This document shows, one piece after another, positions 47,701 to 58,630 of a DNA stretch of 64,000 nt. The position numbers and the translations under genes are program-made. This stretch comes from Polytrichum commune. Taxonomy: Eukaryota; Streptophyta; Polytrichopsida; Polytrichales; Polytrichaceae. The stretch spans positions 11,100,001-11,164,000 of the forward strand of contig OX485806.1 of the NCBI GenBank assembly GCA_950295325.1. The letters are read 5' to 3'. Under the pieces are notes generated by a model. It was not told where the DNA came from. It ran no database searches and worked only from the letters and a program-made list of their open reading frames with translations. The stretch's first letter is position 1; each line of letters starts with the position of its first letter.

Positions 47701-50700
47701 TGAATTTTAAAAAACGTCCCACGACCACGGGTAGATCACTCTAAGGCATTTTTGTGCACCACGTGCGGCTGGGGTTTTTTTTGTTTGTTTTGGGGCTATT
47801 TACCTTCAAGGGCTGAATTAAAGCCTCCCTATAATTACTTAAATTTCAAAAACGGCCCATTTGTTTGCACCCTTTCATTACTTATATTATCCGAGTCACT
47901 GCAATCTTTTGTACTCTATATTCCTTTTAAGTAATTTTGGACAGACGGAAATGCCAATTATCATCCATCCCCATGAGTCCTAAACCCATTTACATACCAT
48001 ACTAAACATACCTTCTAGGATCCTTATCTTCAGCCCCTATATTAATTTTACAAAAAAATAATGGCCCACGTTTTATGTCCATCTAACTTACTTATAATGG
48101 GATTGTCTACATTTAATGGTCCCTTCATTATTTGGAATTCCTTTATAATTTTTATTTCAAATGATTTTAATCCTCTCTATATTATGCCGCATGTCGTTTT
48201 TAAAATGCACTAAGTGATCTACCCGTGCCCACGACATTGAAAGTTAGAAACATTTGGCACCTTATCTCCATGTTTGATCTTCCACTTTGGTGTTTGGTTG
48301 TTCAGGGCGAATTTCACAAGCCAGTGAAGCCCGACGACTGCTTCTGGAGTTTAGGTCTGTTCAGAACGTGACACAACTCTTACTTGATTTTGACACTTTA
48401 TTGTTCACTGTAAACATGAATGACGATTAAATACTTGTAAACTTTATTGGAAGTCGATAAGACTAGAGATGAAATTGCACGAGCACATACACATACACAA
48501 AGATATATGAACGATGCTTGGAGAGAGATAATCTCACGCTCTTCTCATGCTTTACCTTTCATTGCTTTTTTTCTTCTTCTTTCTTCTTGATTCATACAAA
48601 CAATATGATGGGATAACTCTTATCCCTCTTCGGACTAGTGTTATGGCCTTATTCTAACCTTATTGTTTCTCATGCCTCTTCCATGATTACATTTTTATTG
48701 ATGACTACGAGCAATCTAATGCTCTAAGGTAGAGGGGCCCTTTCCCGCTCGGGTCATTAAACCGCTCACTAGACCTATCCAAACAAGAGGTACATTATAG
48801 CTTCCAACCTCAAATTTCTATGTAATCATGGTGTACATTTTTGGGGTGAGTGGTTTTGGGTACCCCTATGAGTTCTCCTTCCAAAATTCATAACTAATTC
48901 AATATTAATCCAAAATTAATTATTCCAATTGGTCCAATTTCCAATGTACTTTGCACATCTTCCAAGATTGATTCCCCCTTAATAACTCCCCAATGAACAT
49001 GCCAATCTGAAATTCGAGCGGGAAAGGGCCCCTCTACCTTACCTTCTACAAACTTAATCCTAGGAAGTGTCATTAGAAAAGTTACCAAAGTGACATAAAT
49101 TACCATACGCCACTAAATACAACAATGTATTAATTGCATTGGTTGTTTGAACAGAGGACAACCGGAAAACGCTTTCGATTTTAGTTACAAAAAACAATCA
49201 GATGGAGTGGTGGACTCATGTGGTGAAAGGGGAACCTAAAATCAATACACAGAAGGCCGTGCCCGAAAACAGCAAGTTGGGAGACCTAGATGCGGACACT
49301 CGCCAAACGGTGGAAAAAATGATGGTAACTTCGTACGCGATGGGAAACCCTAATTAAGTTGGCCTTGATCATGTTATTGCAAATACATTATTTCATATGC
49401 ATGAGCAAACTTATCGAGCTTAGGTCTAGGACGAGTTTTGAAAGCATGGACCGCATGAGGCTCTTGTTGTGAACACGTTCTCGATGCATGCATGTTGTGC
49501 TATTTCGGAAAAAAAACACACAAATGTAGATTGGCGTTTCAGTCATATTGCTTCGCAAAGTATGTATAATACGAGGTTCCATCATATCATTCTAAGTTTT
49601 GCAATGTACACTGATTGAAAGCGCAAACAATACCCTCGTATGATGCGATGTTCTTTTTTGGACTGGTATATTTGTCGCACTTACATAGATATGGATTATT
49701 TTGAAGTTTTGTGCATGCCCATATGATAGTCGAAGTCCATAAGAATGTGGCTTAGTATATTGTGGTAAATCATAATATTACCCAGCACGCCGCTCTTGTT
49801 CCGTGGGCCCTCATAATATAACAGTCGGATGCTCGAAAAGTTGCGTACGGAGACTCAGATTTAGATTGAACCCCAACATCCGACTGTTATATTTTGAAGA
49901 CCCACATCATCGACTAATGTTGTGTTTGTTGAACTACATTACATATGATATTTAGTGTCATTTGGTAACTTTCTAGATGACACTTCTCATGAACAAGTGA
50001 ACAAATATTGTCATGGATGATGGAATGAGTTCATTCATTGGCCAAAACCCTACCTTCTATTGTGAGCAACTTGTGGTGAAATATTGTCATGGATGATTGA
50101 AATTTGGATGGAAAATCACTTGGTAAGTGACAGTAATTGCAACACTGTAAATCTATAATCCCCCCGAAAAATTTACAAGGAATGACAAATAATGTTGGGT
50201 TAGCATGCATTTAGTGTTGGTGACACTACACCGTGGTTTACCATTAGCATTGAGCAAGACAACTAGAACTGGTGACACTACTAAATATAATATTTAGTGT
50301 ACTTGTTTACTTTGCAGTACGATCAAAGGCAGAAGGCCATGGGACTGCCAACAAGCGAAGAACAAAACAAGAATGAAGTGCTCAAGAAATTCATGGCTCA
50401 GGTATACATATCATTTGTTTTTTTCCTGGAGCCTGGTACTTGCAATTGAAACATCATCATAGATTATCTCAAAGATCACTGTTATTTTTATGTACATATG
50501 TACTCACACTAGTGTGCATAAAATTATTCAGATTCATAACAACGTTCCGTCTGAATGTGAAGAATATTCCGTAGAATATTGTCAATCCCACACAACATTG
50601 TTATGAATCTGAATAATGTTATGTGCATTTTCATGTCCTCCAAGCAGAAATTGCACCACTCATATATTTGTTTACACAAGCTTAATTAGGTTTGAAGTTG

Positions 50701-50829
50701 TTCCGTTTGGCCTGCATGAATTTGCTGATATATATAGATACACACACACACACAACTAAGTTTACTTTTGATGCCGCATGTCTACTTCAGCATCCTGAGA
50801 TGGACTTCTCCAAAGCCAAGATATGCTAA
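41751..50829 (+). CDS. BOB1-like: NudC/BOBBER-like CS-domain protein, gene B (eight exons)
   Basis: Exons 41751-41852, 42429-42936, about 44021-44128, 45455-45627, 48306-48354, 49155-49324, 50318-50401, 50791-50829: about 410 residues. Exons 4-8 have the same lengths and phases as gene A exons 2-6. NudC N-terminal domain at ~85-140 ([25 protein letters not shown]), Glu-rich linker, then the CS domain ([39 protein letters not shown]) and tail ([32 protein letters not shown]). Introns 1 and 2 are absent from gene A. The start of exon 3 is ambiguous: acceptors before 43940 and 44021 both keep frame (27 residues difference), and a third AG just before 43979 also fits. No disabling mutation was seen. 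Faster divergence in the linker than in the CS domain suggests both copies are functional paralogs. Confidence 0.9.
41853..42428 (+). other. NudC-B intron 1, gene-B-specific
   Basis: Its two boundaries carry the same sequence: AGGTGAATAACAAGGA at the donor and AGGTGAATACTAATAACAAGGA at the acceptor. Inside are a long poly-G tract (about 41978-41992) and a (TTG)n run (about 42271-42300). Gene A has no intron here. Confidence 0.8.
42937..43620. repeat. Family G repeats filling NudC-B intron 2
   Basis: CAACAAGTATG-type sequence followed by GAAACTTTGGGCAATTTATT and GGAACATGTGGTAAAGTGG with GAATGGGCATGG occurs at about 42931, 43140 and 43304, and again in part at 43487. The segment 43335-43596 is a long-armed inverted pair of this unit. 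Related pieces lie at 44640-44740 and 46100-46530. Confidence 0.7.
44129..45454. other. NudC-B intron 3
   Basis: 1.3-kb intron. It contains a G-family inverted pair at about 44640-44740 (ATGTGGTAAAGTGG and CCCACTTTACCA) and a TATC/TATATC microsatellite at about 45362-45418, close to the exon 4 acceptor. Confidence 0.6.
45720..46084. mobile_element. T5-type TIR element in NudC-B intron 4
   Basis: Left end GGGCACGTTTACACATGTCC after TAA. The right end is a diverged inverse before TTA. It contains a hairpin (arms 45904-45922 and 45932-45950) nearly identical to that at 29003-29053. Confidence 0.65.
46590..47428. mobile_element. Stowaway-like MITE (AGGTAGAAATA ends) with nested insert
   Basis: TIRs AGGTAGAAATACCATAACC and its inverse GGTTATGATATTTCTACCT. 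Same family as 55277-55704 in inverse orientation, which lacks the segment 46953-47366. It lies in NudC-B intron 4. Confidence 0.82.
46953..47366. mobile_element. Element nested in the 46590 MITE
   Basis: CATTAGGGGAGGAATGGACT(CAAAAGG) at the left and its near-perfect inverse at the right, 414 bp. The sister MITE at 55277 reads continuously through the site (complement ATGATT-GTCAGACC), so the insert is exactly defined, but no target duplication is obvious. Confidence 0.78.
47726..48227. mobile_element. hAT-like MITE, family H, copy 2, in NudC-B intron 4
   Basis: TIR CACGGGTAGATCACT and its exact inverse AGTGATCTACCCGTG. CCCACGAC is duplicated at 47718-47725 and 48228-48235 (8 bp, hAT). It ends about 80 bp before exon 5. 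Confidence 0.93.
48727..49039. mobile_element. Stowaway-like MITE in NudC-B intron 5
   Basis: AGGTAGAGGGGCCCTTTCCC(GCTCG) with perfect inverse at 49014-49039. TA at 48725-48726 and 49040-49041. It shares the first ten terminal bases with the 10328 element. Confidence 0.88.
49803..49905. mobile_element. Miniature 103-bp hairpin element in NudC-B intron 6
   Basis: Arms GTGGGCCCTCATAATATAAC(AGTCGGATG) and its inverse with three mismatches, separated by ~45 bp. No duplication assigned. Confidence 0.7.
49937..50299. mobile_element. TA-flanked MITE ending 18 bp before NudC-B exon 7
   Basis: Left end CATTACATATGATATTTAGT(GTC) and inverse right end with AATATTTAGTG. TA at 49935-49936 and 50300-50301. 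A sister copy spans 55238-56040. Only 16 bp separate its right TA from the exon. Confidence 0.75.
50523..50617. repeat. Perfect-stem hairpin in NudC-B intron 7
   Basis: Arms 50523-50546 and 50594-50617 (ATTCAGATTCATAACAACGTT type) pair over 24 nt with one mismatch. A related half lies at about 56360-56410. Confidence 0.7.
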
Positions 50830-51180
50830 GGCTCCAAAGCAAGCAAGAGAATTACGTTGAGCCAATTGTTTTCTGGACTGAGCCCTCAAATAAGAAGTTG
50901 ATTACTTTGTGCTGGGCTTCTCAATTACAATGACGATCGGAGGTGATTTCGCCGTGTTCCATATCTATGTAGCTGTTTAAGTTCTAATTTTGCAGGTGGC
51001 TGAAAAAGCTTTCAAGCTGTAGCAACACTGTAGAATGCTTCCTGCGCCGGATTCTAATAGGAGGTTATTCTTGGAATTTTGCCACATGGGAGGTGTATAT
51101 TGGTTAAGACTCCCTCCGATCCCATGTGGAGATTATAGCTTGGCACAAACAAAAGTTATCATAGAAAGATGAATCAGGAA
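50830..51180. other. NudC-B 3' UTR and flank
   Basis: Follows the stop at 50829. No polyadenylation site can be fixed and no other feature was recognised. Confidence 0.5.
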
Positions 51181-51189
51181 GCAGCCTAC

Positions 51190-51740
51190 AGTATGCCGTG
51201 TCATAGTCTTACTAACCACACAATTGCATAAAGGATCCCAAACATTTTCCAACACCACTCTCAACCATCAGACCCCACAATGTTGAATTTACTTTCATAT
51301 GAGAATACGACTTTCCTCCACTGCTCCTTCATCCAATCTTTATGTTCTTTTGCCCATTCACGCCTATGAAAGGAGAGGCTTCTCCTACATCTTAACTACG
51401 TATTGTAGTCTTTGGCACTGTACTCTTCTTACTATGTTAGGGGAGGTTGTGATATTTGAAACCTCTCAAAGATTTTTTTGATATTTACATCAACATTTTG
51501 CTTTACCATGTTCACCAATTGTGCCAAAGTAATGATCATACCTCTCACTAAGAATGTGTGGACACCATGACCTTCCTTTATCCTCCATCTTCCCGGTAAC
51601 TTTGCAATGTTTGATGATGCGACTAATTGTTGATGGCATTATTCCTAGTTTCTTGACTATATTGTACAACAACTTTGTTGTTTAGTATGGAGGGCAATAA
51701 CATGTGCACGTATTTCTAAAGTAGTTGTGGGCACGGTGGA
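51190..51740 (-). pseudogene. Tc1-type transposase relic
   Basis: Minus frame 51672-51490 reads KKLGIMPSTISRIIKHCKVTG followed by MEDKGRSWCPHILSERYDHY. This is the paired-like helix-turn-helix and GRPR-type hook of Tc1 transposases. Further on (about 51370-51250) the stretch HRREWAKEHKDWMKEQWRKV then VFSYESKFNIVGSDG matches the Tc1 catalytic block, usually FSDESKFN; the Asp is replaced by Tyr here. Stops (TGA after SDG, TAG/TAA between the two parts) and frame changes show inactivity. The last catalytic Glu region is not recognisable. Confidence 0.8.
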
Positions 51741-51839
51741 AGGGGGAATTGTACCAAGGGCCTCATGAATACAAAGAAAAAGTGTTAATCAATGAGTTAT
51801 TGCATGGTTTGCTCCTATAATTCAATGAATTTGAAGACT

Positions 51840-52053
51840 ACCAGAAGTAGTGCAACACCCAAATTCACATTTTCACATTTATTGTTGGCCTATGAGTCCA
51901 ATCACCATGGAAATTGACAGATGCTAACTACAATTTTTTATTTTTTTTAAATTGTGTTGGCACCATGTGACAGAAGGTTTTCCGTTTCCAAGAAAATGTC
52001 AATTTTGTATGTTTGTAAAGGGTGTTGCATTACTTTTGGAACTCATTGTACAC
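51840..52053. repeat. Tc1-like inverted repeats beside the transposase relic
   Basis: CCAGAAGTAGTGCAACACCC (about 51841) and the inverse GGGTGTTGCATTACTTTTGG (about 52019-52038), continuing to AACTCATTGTA. On the minus strand the end reads TACAATGAGTTCCAAAAGTA, in the style of Tc1 termini. It could be the 5' TIR region of the adjacent element or a short derivative. No matching left end was found near 51190. Confidence 0.6.
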
Positions 52054-54575
52054 CCACCATCCTCCATGATTAGGAGTGTTATCCACTAAGCTATGACACG
52101 CTTGGTTTTTGTGGGCAAGGTGGGCAAATTAGGAGGCGGCACGTGGTTGTGAGATGCCAACCAACTTGAATTGTGGGTATTCTATGATGAAAACCTAGTT
52201 TGGCAACATTTTATCTTACATGTGACCGCTTTAGAGACATGGCACAATCAATATCGGCATTAAACTTGGTTTTCATTGGCACATAACTCATGTAGAATTT
52301 GCTAGTGATGTTGTTCACTTACACTACATTGAATGATGGAAGAGTTCTCCCCTACACCACCAGATTGTAAACACAAAATCTTTAATTTCAAAGCCTAGAT
52401 CAACACCTTCCTCAACTCATATATCAACAATTTCAAATTCTTGGTCTTCATTCACAACTGCTAACCTGCTCAAACTTCTAATGCTTGAATCCATTTATTG
52501 GACGATTCCACAAGGATGGAGGTTTCATATTAGCCTCATCTACCTTAATGTAAGTGGTGTTAATTGGTTTGTTTTTCATGTTGGTTAGCTTCTAATGATT
52601 AGATTTGTTACACAATGAAACTTGAATTGCATTACCAAATCTACGATAAAGTATGATACAACAAAGTTGGATTGAGAATAAAAGACCTCCCATGATTTAG
52701 TTATAGTTATCACAAGTGCATGCTTCTTAATTCCTTAAATAAATACACAGTTCATCCTAGTTATATTCACTGTTGAGTGTGGAGTATTTAATAAAATTTG
52801 AAGACATGAGTCCAATTTCTTTTAAGCATGATGTGTATTCACCGGCATTTGTTCTTTGATCCTCTTTGAACCACACACCAATCAAATATAGGTGTCCAAT
52901 CAAGAAAAACAACCAAACCAAATAACATCTACATAGCACCTACGGTAAATGACCCATTCTCGACCAACCCCCCCACTTTCGCACCATAGGGTGGTCTATT
53001 CCCATGCACCTTAACACAAAATATTGATCGGTTTGACACTGTATGGTCATAAATAGGGTAACCTCTTATTAAGTTGATAGCTCATGAATCAAGTAGGATT
53101 GGAAATGCCCATATTTGGAATGGATAAGAACAATCATTGAGAATTTAAGTGTGCATTAGTGGAGTTGTTTAATTATGGTGGGTGCAAATCCATCTTTGGG
53201 CGGTTGATTTATGATCATGGTGTGGTTGGCAAGAGTTGTTAAGTTATGTTGATTTGCATGAGTGACGTGGTAGATCTCTAGAAGGCTCTAATTGGAATTT
53301 AAATCCACTCGCCTCTCACCTCTTGCTCTCCACATTCGTAGTTGTATTTAATGACTTGCAGCAAGCTTGTGAATGAGAATGTGTGTGTAATTCATTGTGT
53401 CTGACCGATTTGGAATGCACAAATAACATCAATAGAGTTAGAGATTTGTTCTCTATTTACAACCACCTCAAAACCTGCCAAATTTTCACCTTGTGCAAAC
53501 ACAAAGGGGCAAGACAAATGTGTACTAATTATTTTTAAGTTTAAGAGAGTTCATGATACATTTTCATATATGAACACATCAATGGAGAGGATTTTGAATA
53601 TGTAATGTCAATGAGTAGATAATGTGTAGGGTGATTTCTTTGCTTGCACATGATTTTGCTGGGTTGCACAAAGAGACTAGAGAGTTTGCAATGCAATGAG
53701 TAAGAATTGATCGGTACTCATTACCATAACCACCTCTAAACCATTTGCCAATTCTTCCATCTTGTGCAGGTTCACTAGGGCATTTGGAAGATACAAAAAG
53801 TAACATTCCAAAACATTTGTGAAATATGCAATATTAATAGATAATGGCATAAGCTGTTCTTATTATTGCATATGGTTAGGCCGCATTGAGAATGGAGAGT
53901 CTGCGATGCAATGTGCAAATTTGATTCCTATTCCTAGTCATAACCACCCGTGAATTAAACTGCTAGTTCGTCGAGTTTTTGTATGCAAAAAGGGAGGATC
54001 AGCAATGGCAACCCTCTTGCAAGGGTTAATGCGCAACAACAAGATTAACCTCATCACTAGGGTTTGGAGGTGGATGGGAATAGGGAGTTTTTGTTGCAAA
54101 AATGTGATAGTGTACTAGTTGATTACTTACAACCAAAATGTTTGAGTTTAAGTTGCCTCCTTCACATAATACCATCCTTGGGTAGCACAGAACAAGGTGT
54201 AGATTGAAAGCATATTTAGATACGTCAATTACCAATTACAGGAATCACACATTATCAATTTGTAACCAATTTTTGGTCAGAAACAAGGTAACCTATATGA
54301 CGAGAATAAGAAAAACATAATCCTCGCTTCAAACATTCATGGAAATTTCATTGTGGAAGAAAAACACCTATAAAAATACGGATATCTCAAAACTCAATTT
54401 CTCTACACTGAAAATTTCTTTCATCATCGTACCCATACCACATATATGCTAAACTCCTTGACTGGTTGGGAATGGATTAGTCACCTTAAATGGGTTTCAA
54501 TTGAAATGCTTAAAATGAGTTAGTGTTGGCACACACATAAATTACGACCATTAATCCCATATATCTCCAGCTACG
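52054..54575. other. Intergenic, with degenerate local repeats
   Basis: About 52790-52950 resembles family F. Three ~200-bp degenerate direct repeats occur at about 53377-53990 (motifs 'gcaatgcaatg', 'cataaccacc', 'cttgtgcag'). No gene recognised. Confidence 0.45.
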
Positions 54576-54578
54576 ATC

Positions 54579-54797
54579 AGGGAGAACCGGCAATTAGTTA
54601 CAGATGAACCGGTTGAGTTTGAGAAATGACCGATTGAAGTTCAAGACTGCAGGCTAATTACCGATCATTTTAGAGGAATTTATAGAAGAATATACCCCAA
54701 TTCAATAAAGGGAAAACCGAAGGATGTCATCAACATGTAAGCGGTTGGACTTACAAACACTAGGAACTCAACCAATTATGCCCAAAAACCTCCCCAA
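54579..54797 (+). mobile_element. CCGG-rich short element, family S, best copy
   Basis: Begins GGGAGAACCGGCAATTAGTT and ends AAAAACCTCCCC. Contains ACCGGTTGAG, GACCGATTGAAG and AAAACCGAAGGATG motifs. Flanking ATCA on both sides may be the target duplication. Confidence 0.7.
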
Positions 54798-54897
54798 TCA
54801 CTCATCTCCAGTGCCCACATGCATAGGAGTCATTGGGAGAGATTCTAAGGAGCCCAGCTGTTCACATGCCTTCATTAAGAGAGCACTACACCAACTA

Positions 54898-55235
54898 CAC
54901 TAAATAGGTAGATCAGTGTTAGATGAAGATTAGTGTTAGATGCAAAAGTTACCTAAAACATTAATTTTCAACTGATATTACAATTAGTGTTTGAATAGAG
55001 TTTGAACAAATTATACCTTTTACGAGGTTCTCATATTCTTCTTCCTTCAATTCTTCATTCCAAGATTTACAAAATATCATCTAACACTAAATGCGCTCAT
55101 GTAAATATTTAAAGTTACTACTTGGTACAAATAGTGTTAGAGTTGACATTTAGTGTTCTAACACTATAGAGACAATTTACATTTAGCGTTTTCGTCGACT
55201 ATTAGTGTTTCCAACACTAATCTACCTATTTAGTG
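54898..55235. mobile_element. CACTAAATA-ended MITE, TA-flanked
   Basis: TIR CACTAAATAGGTAGATCAGT(GTT) and inverse at 55211-55235, with TA at 54896-54897 and 55236-55237. The GTGTTAGA motif is repeated internally. CACTA-like ends, but the flanking duplication is TA rather than 3 bp. Confidence 0.82.
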
Positions 55236-55237
55236 TA

Positions 55238-56040
55238 CTGAGTTATATGTAGTGTCACACGGTACTTTATGTCACTAAGGTGGAAATACCATAACCCATG
55301 AAAAATAAGGTGATTTGCATTGAAGATCCGGTCTGACAATCATGAGATAATTTTCCAAGATAGACAAGAAGGATTCGTGAAGAATGCAAGTTGTTTCACA
55401 TTTTTTTTGCCCTATACAAAAAATGCTACAATTTTTCAAAGTGGAAAGTTGTCCAAACCCCTACTCGTTCACTAGATTCTCCCTACACCAAACACGGTAC
55501 TCCGCATTTCCATATAGAACATCGCCTAAATCGGTTACCTCATGAGTACATTAACACTTGACTCCCATTGGCGACACTAAGTGTACACGCATTGAAGTTG
55601 CTGCCGATCGAGCCATGATCGGTTTTAGAAATGACACTTCACCATTATGACGGCGGTTTAGTGCACGGCTAGAGGGTGGTTAACGGCTTATGATATTTCT
55701 ACCTTATGCTAACTTTTCAGATGACACTTCTTCTAAACAAGTGAAAAAATATTGTCATGGATGATGGATGAGTTCATCCATTGTCCAAAACCCTACCTTC
55801 TCATGTCAGCCACTTGTGATGAAATCGTGTCATGGATGATCAAAATTTGGACGGGAAATTCACTTCATAAGTGACAGTAATTGCAATACCGTCAATCTAT
55901 AATCCCCCCAAAATAATCAAGGAATGACAAATAATGTTGGGGTTTAACATTTAGTGTTGGTGACACGGCTACACCGCGGTTTACGATTCGTGTTGAGCAA
56001 GACAATTAGAATTGGCGACACTAAATGGCGTATTTAGTGG
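55238..56040. mobile_element. Sister of the 49937 MITE, split by a nested MITE
   Basis: Left end abuts the TA of the previous element. The body from 55707 to 56040 matches 49965-50299 closely (GTCATGGATGATGG, CAAAACCCTACCTTCT, CAAGGAATGACAAATAATGT). The segment 55277-55704 is a separate insertion. Confidence 0.72.
55277..55704. mobile_element. Stowaway-like MITE nested in the preceding element
   Basis: AGGTGGAAATACCATAACCC at the left, inverse GCTTATGATATTTCTACCT at the right, and TA at 55275-55276 and 55705-55706. Inverse-orientation sister of 46590-47428 without its nested insert. Confidence 0.87.
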
Positions 56041-58630
56041 AGATTAGTATTCATCATGGTTCTAAGAATATTCATGCCAATTATGAATGAATGAATGAAT
56101 GCATATATGCTACTACTAACTTGGCGATCCAACAATCTTGCACAAAGCTGACACCATCACAGTTTGTTTATTCGTTCCGAGAATAGGTAGGAATAGTATG
56201 CTTCCGATTCTATGACGATATTGTTCGTTTTTCATGTGACAATGCACACGTGCATGATCAAGGTCATGTGGAGTTTCCACACAATGTCCGGGGAAATCTT
56301 TCAAACATATATAATTGGTCCAAAACCCGAGTGTTTCCGAGTCCAAGCGTTTACACATGATGTTATTCAGATCCATAACAATGTTCTGTGGGATTGACAA
56401 TATTCCACATACTATTCACCAAAATATCCTAGTGAGATATTGCAAGACATTCCCATAGAATATCCAGCAATTCCAGTCTAATATAGGCAAATATTCCACA
56501 ATAGCTTTTTCTTTATGAATTTGATGCGTACTCGCCTAAGATGATGGGTAATTTTCTTGAAGTCTTGAACTTCAATCGGTTGTTTCTCAAATTCAACCAG
56601 TTCATTTGTGACTAGCAGTGGGTCCCCCCCCCCCCCGTTCATTGGACAATACCTATTGCTAGCAAATTAAAGCTTGAGAGAACTACTACAATTGATCCTT
56701 TGTGAAGCTAGGGTTGAAAAATAATCATGATGATTCATTTCTATTAAAGAAACAAGTAACCAAATGTATGGCAATCCGACGTGAATTTTAGCTCGTTGGC
56801 CCTACCCTGTTCAAGTATCCTCTTGGTGTACGGTGGGGTTTATTGCCTACCTTGCGGTGGGTGGGTTCTTGGCTTCTTACTTACCCTAGCTAGTTCAATT
56901 TTATGTCAAGTAGAGAGAAGATTAACAGTGGGAATTGGATCAAGTGAAACCGAACCGCATCACATACAATAGTCAAAGATGCAATTAGAAAGAAGCAAGT
57001 GAAACTACAACTCCAATACCTATATCATAATGTGGGACTCAAAGAAAACATGTTTTTGTGGTTCTTTTCAAAAGAAAGCTCTACAATGATTGCTAAAAGG
57101 GCCTCTAGTGTGAAATGTTACAAATACATTGCAACAAGTTCTTCAGTAACACCGTAGACGAGGGCTCTCTATTTATATGAAAAATGGTTACTCTTCCTTC
57201 AGATTTTTCCAAGTGCCGTGCTCACAATAGCTAGGACCCACTTGTATCCCACATGGAAAATGCATTCCGGCACTTGTAAAGATGAAATAAAGCGGTCTTT
57301 GCAGTAGTTTCTTTCAAGGTAATAATAACGTTCATGGATTTCACATTCATGTCTGTCACATCACATCATGTCTTGTGACGCCAAACCAAAAAAAATCACA
57401 TTGGCCGGGAGAGGGGGGGATCCAACAATTTACCCAGGGGTAATTGTGGTCAACCCATTGGTTAATGGTTTGTTCACAACTACAATATGTACAGGTCCAA
57501 ATTTTAATTTCTTTTTCTTTTGGTTTAGCAATCGAATACTCAAAATTGACTATTGCAATCAACCACGAACAGTAGACTTGTAGGAAAAGAAAAGAAAAGA
57601 AAAAGTCAAAACAAATGTTAGATGGTTAGATCTTGAATCCAACTAGATCAACAACCCACATTGCTTTTCAAATTTTCAAAATTTTCATTTTTTTTTTTCC
57701 TTTTTTTCTTAGAAGTCGACTGCTGGTAGCAATCGACTAGAGCAATTGGCCAAAAAAGAAAAATTGTAAACCAAAAAGTTGTTGTAGTAAAACAATTACT
57801 GCGTCAACTGGCATTGCATCCCAACGTGAAGTGACGACTAGGGGCCATATATGTCATATCCATTTGCACAGCCATGGTGATGATTATTACGAGGCTTTGT
57901 ATACATATGAGGAGATGTTGGTGGAGATTAATATCATAAAGAGCCATACATTCACGTTTTTGGGAATCCCTCAAGAGATCACCGGATTCTTTCAAATATG
58001 AATATTCGTGCTTTTCTAAGAATCAAAGAATGCATTATGGCATTTCACAATCATACACAAACTTAGTTGGCATGATCATGGTGATACATAGTTTGTTTTG
58101 TTTGTTCATGGAGAATATATATATCTATATATATCTCTATATATCTCTATATATCTATATATATCTATATATATCTATATATCTATATATCTATATATAT
58201 CTATATATATCTATATATATCTATATATATCTATATATATCTATATATATCTATATATCTATGATTAGTATACGTTAAATCCTAGAATGATATTGTTTGG
58301 ATTTCTTTGTTGTTTAGTTTGTGTCATGTCACCATGCTAATTCTCAGGAGGAGTCATTATTTTTTCCTCCCACACTAAATTTCTAGTAGAAAATGAGTGT
58401 GGACCACAATCAATGTTTTTCTTAAAGACATTTGTTGGCGATTATTTATTTTTGTGCTACTAGTGATGTAAGGTGATTGTTTTGTTTTGTGTAAGGTGTT
58501 TGGTTGAACGTCTTCATGAAGACTTTAGGGCAAGACATGGGTCTTGGACCCATAGTAACTCCACCTCGACTAGAAAATCAGTGTGACCCAAGCTAATTTT
58601 CCACCCACACTAATACGACTGTTTAGTGCA
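56041..58630. other. Intergenic; microsatellite and repeat fragments
   Basis: A partial minus S-family copy at about 56540-56632 ends in a poly-C run. 56765-56900 repeats 11805-11960. (TATATATC)n fills 58117-58262 (listed separately). No gene recognised. Confidence 0.5.
58117..58262. repeat. (TATATATC)n / (TATC)n microsatellite
   Basis: About 145 bp of alternating TATATATC and TATATC units. The open frame through it is a repeat artefact. Confidence 0.95.

Noticed and set aside
54898-55235. CACTA (En/Spm) assignment from the CACTA ends
   Set aside because: CACTA elements make 3-bp duplications. The flanks here are CTA and TAC, which do not match, whereas TA matches on both sides.
58030-58278. 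82-codon open frame rich in Ile and Tyr
   Set aside because: Produced entirely by the TATATATC microsatellite.
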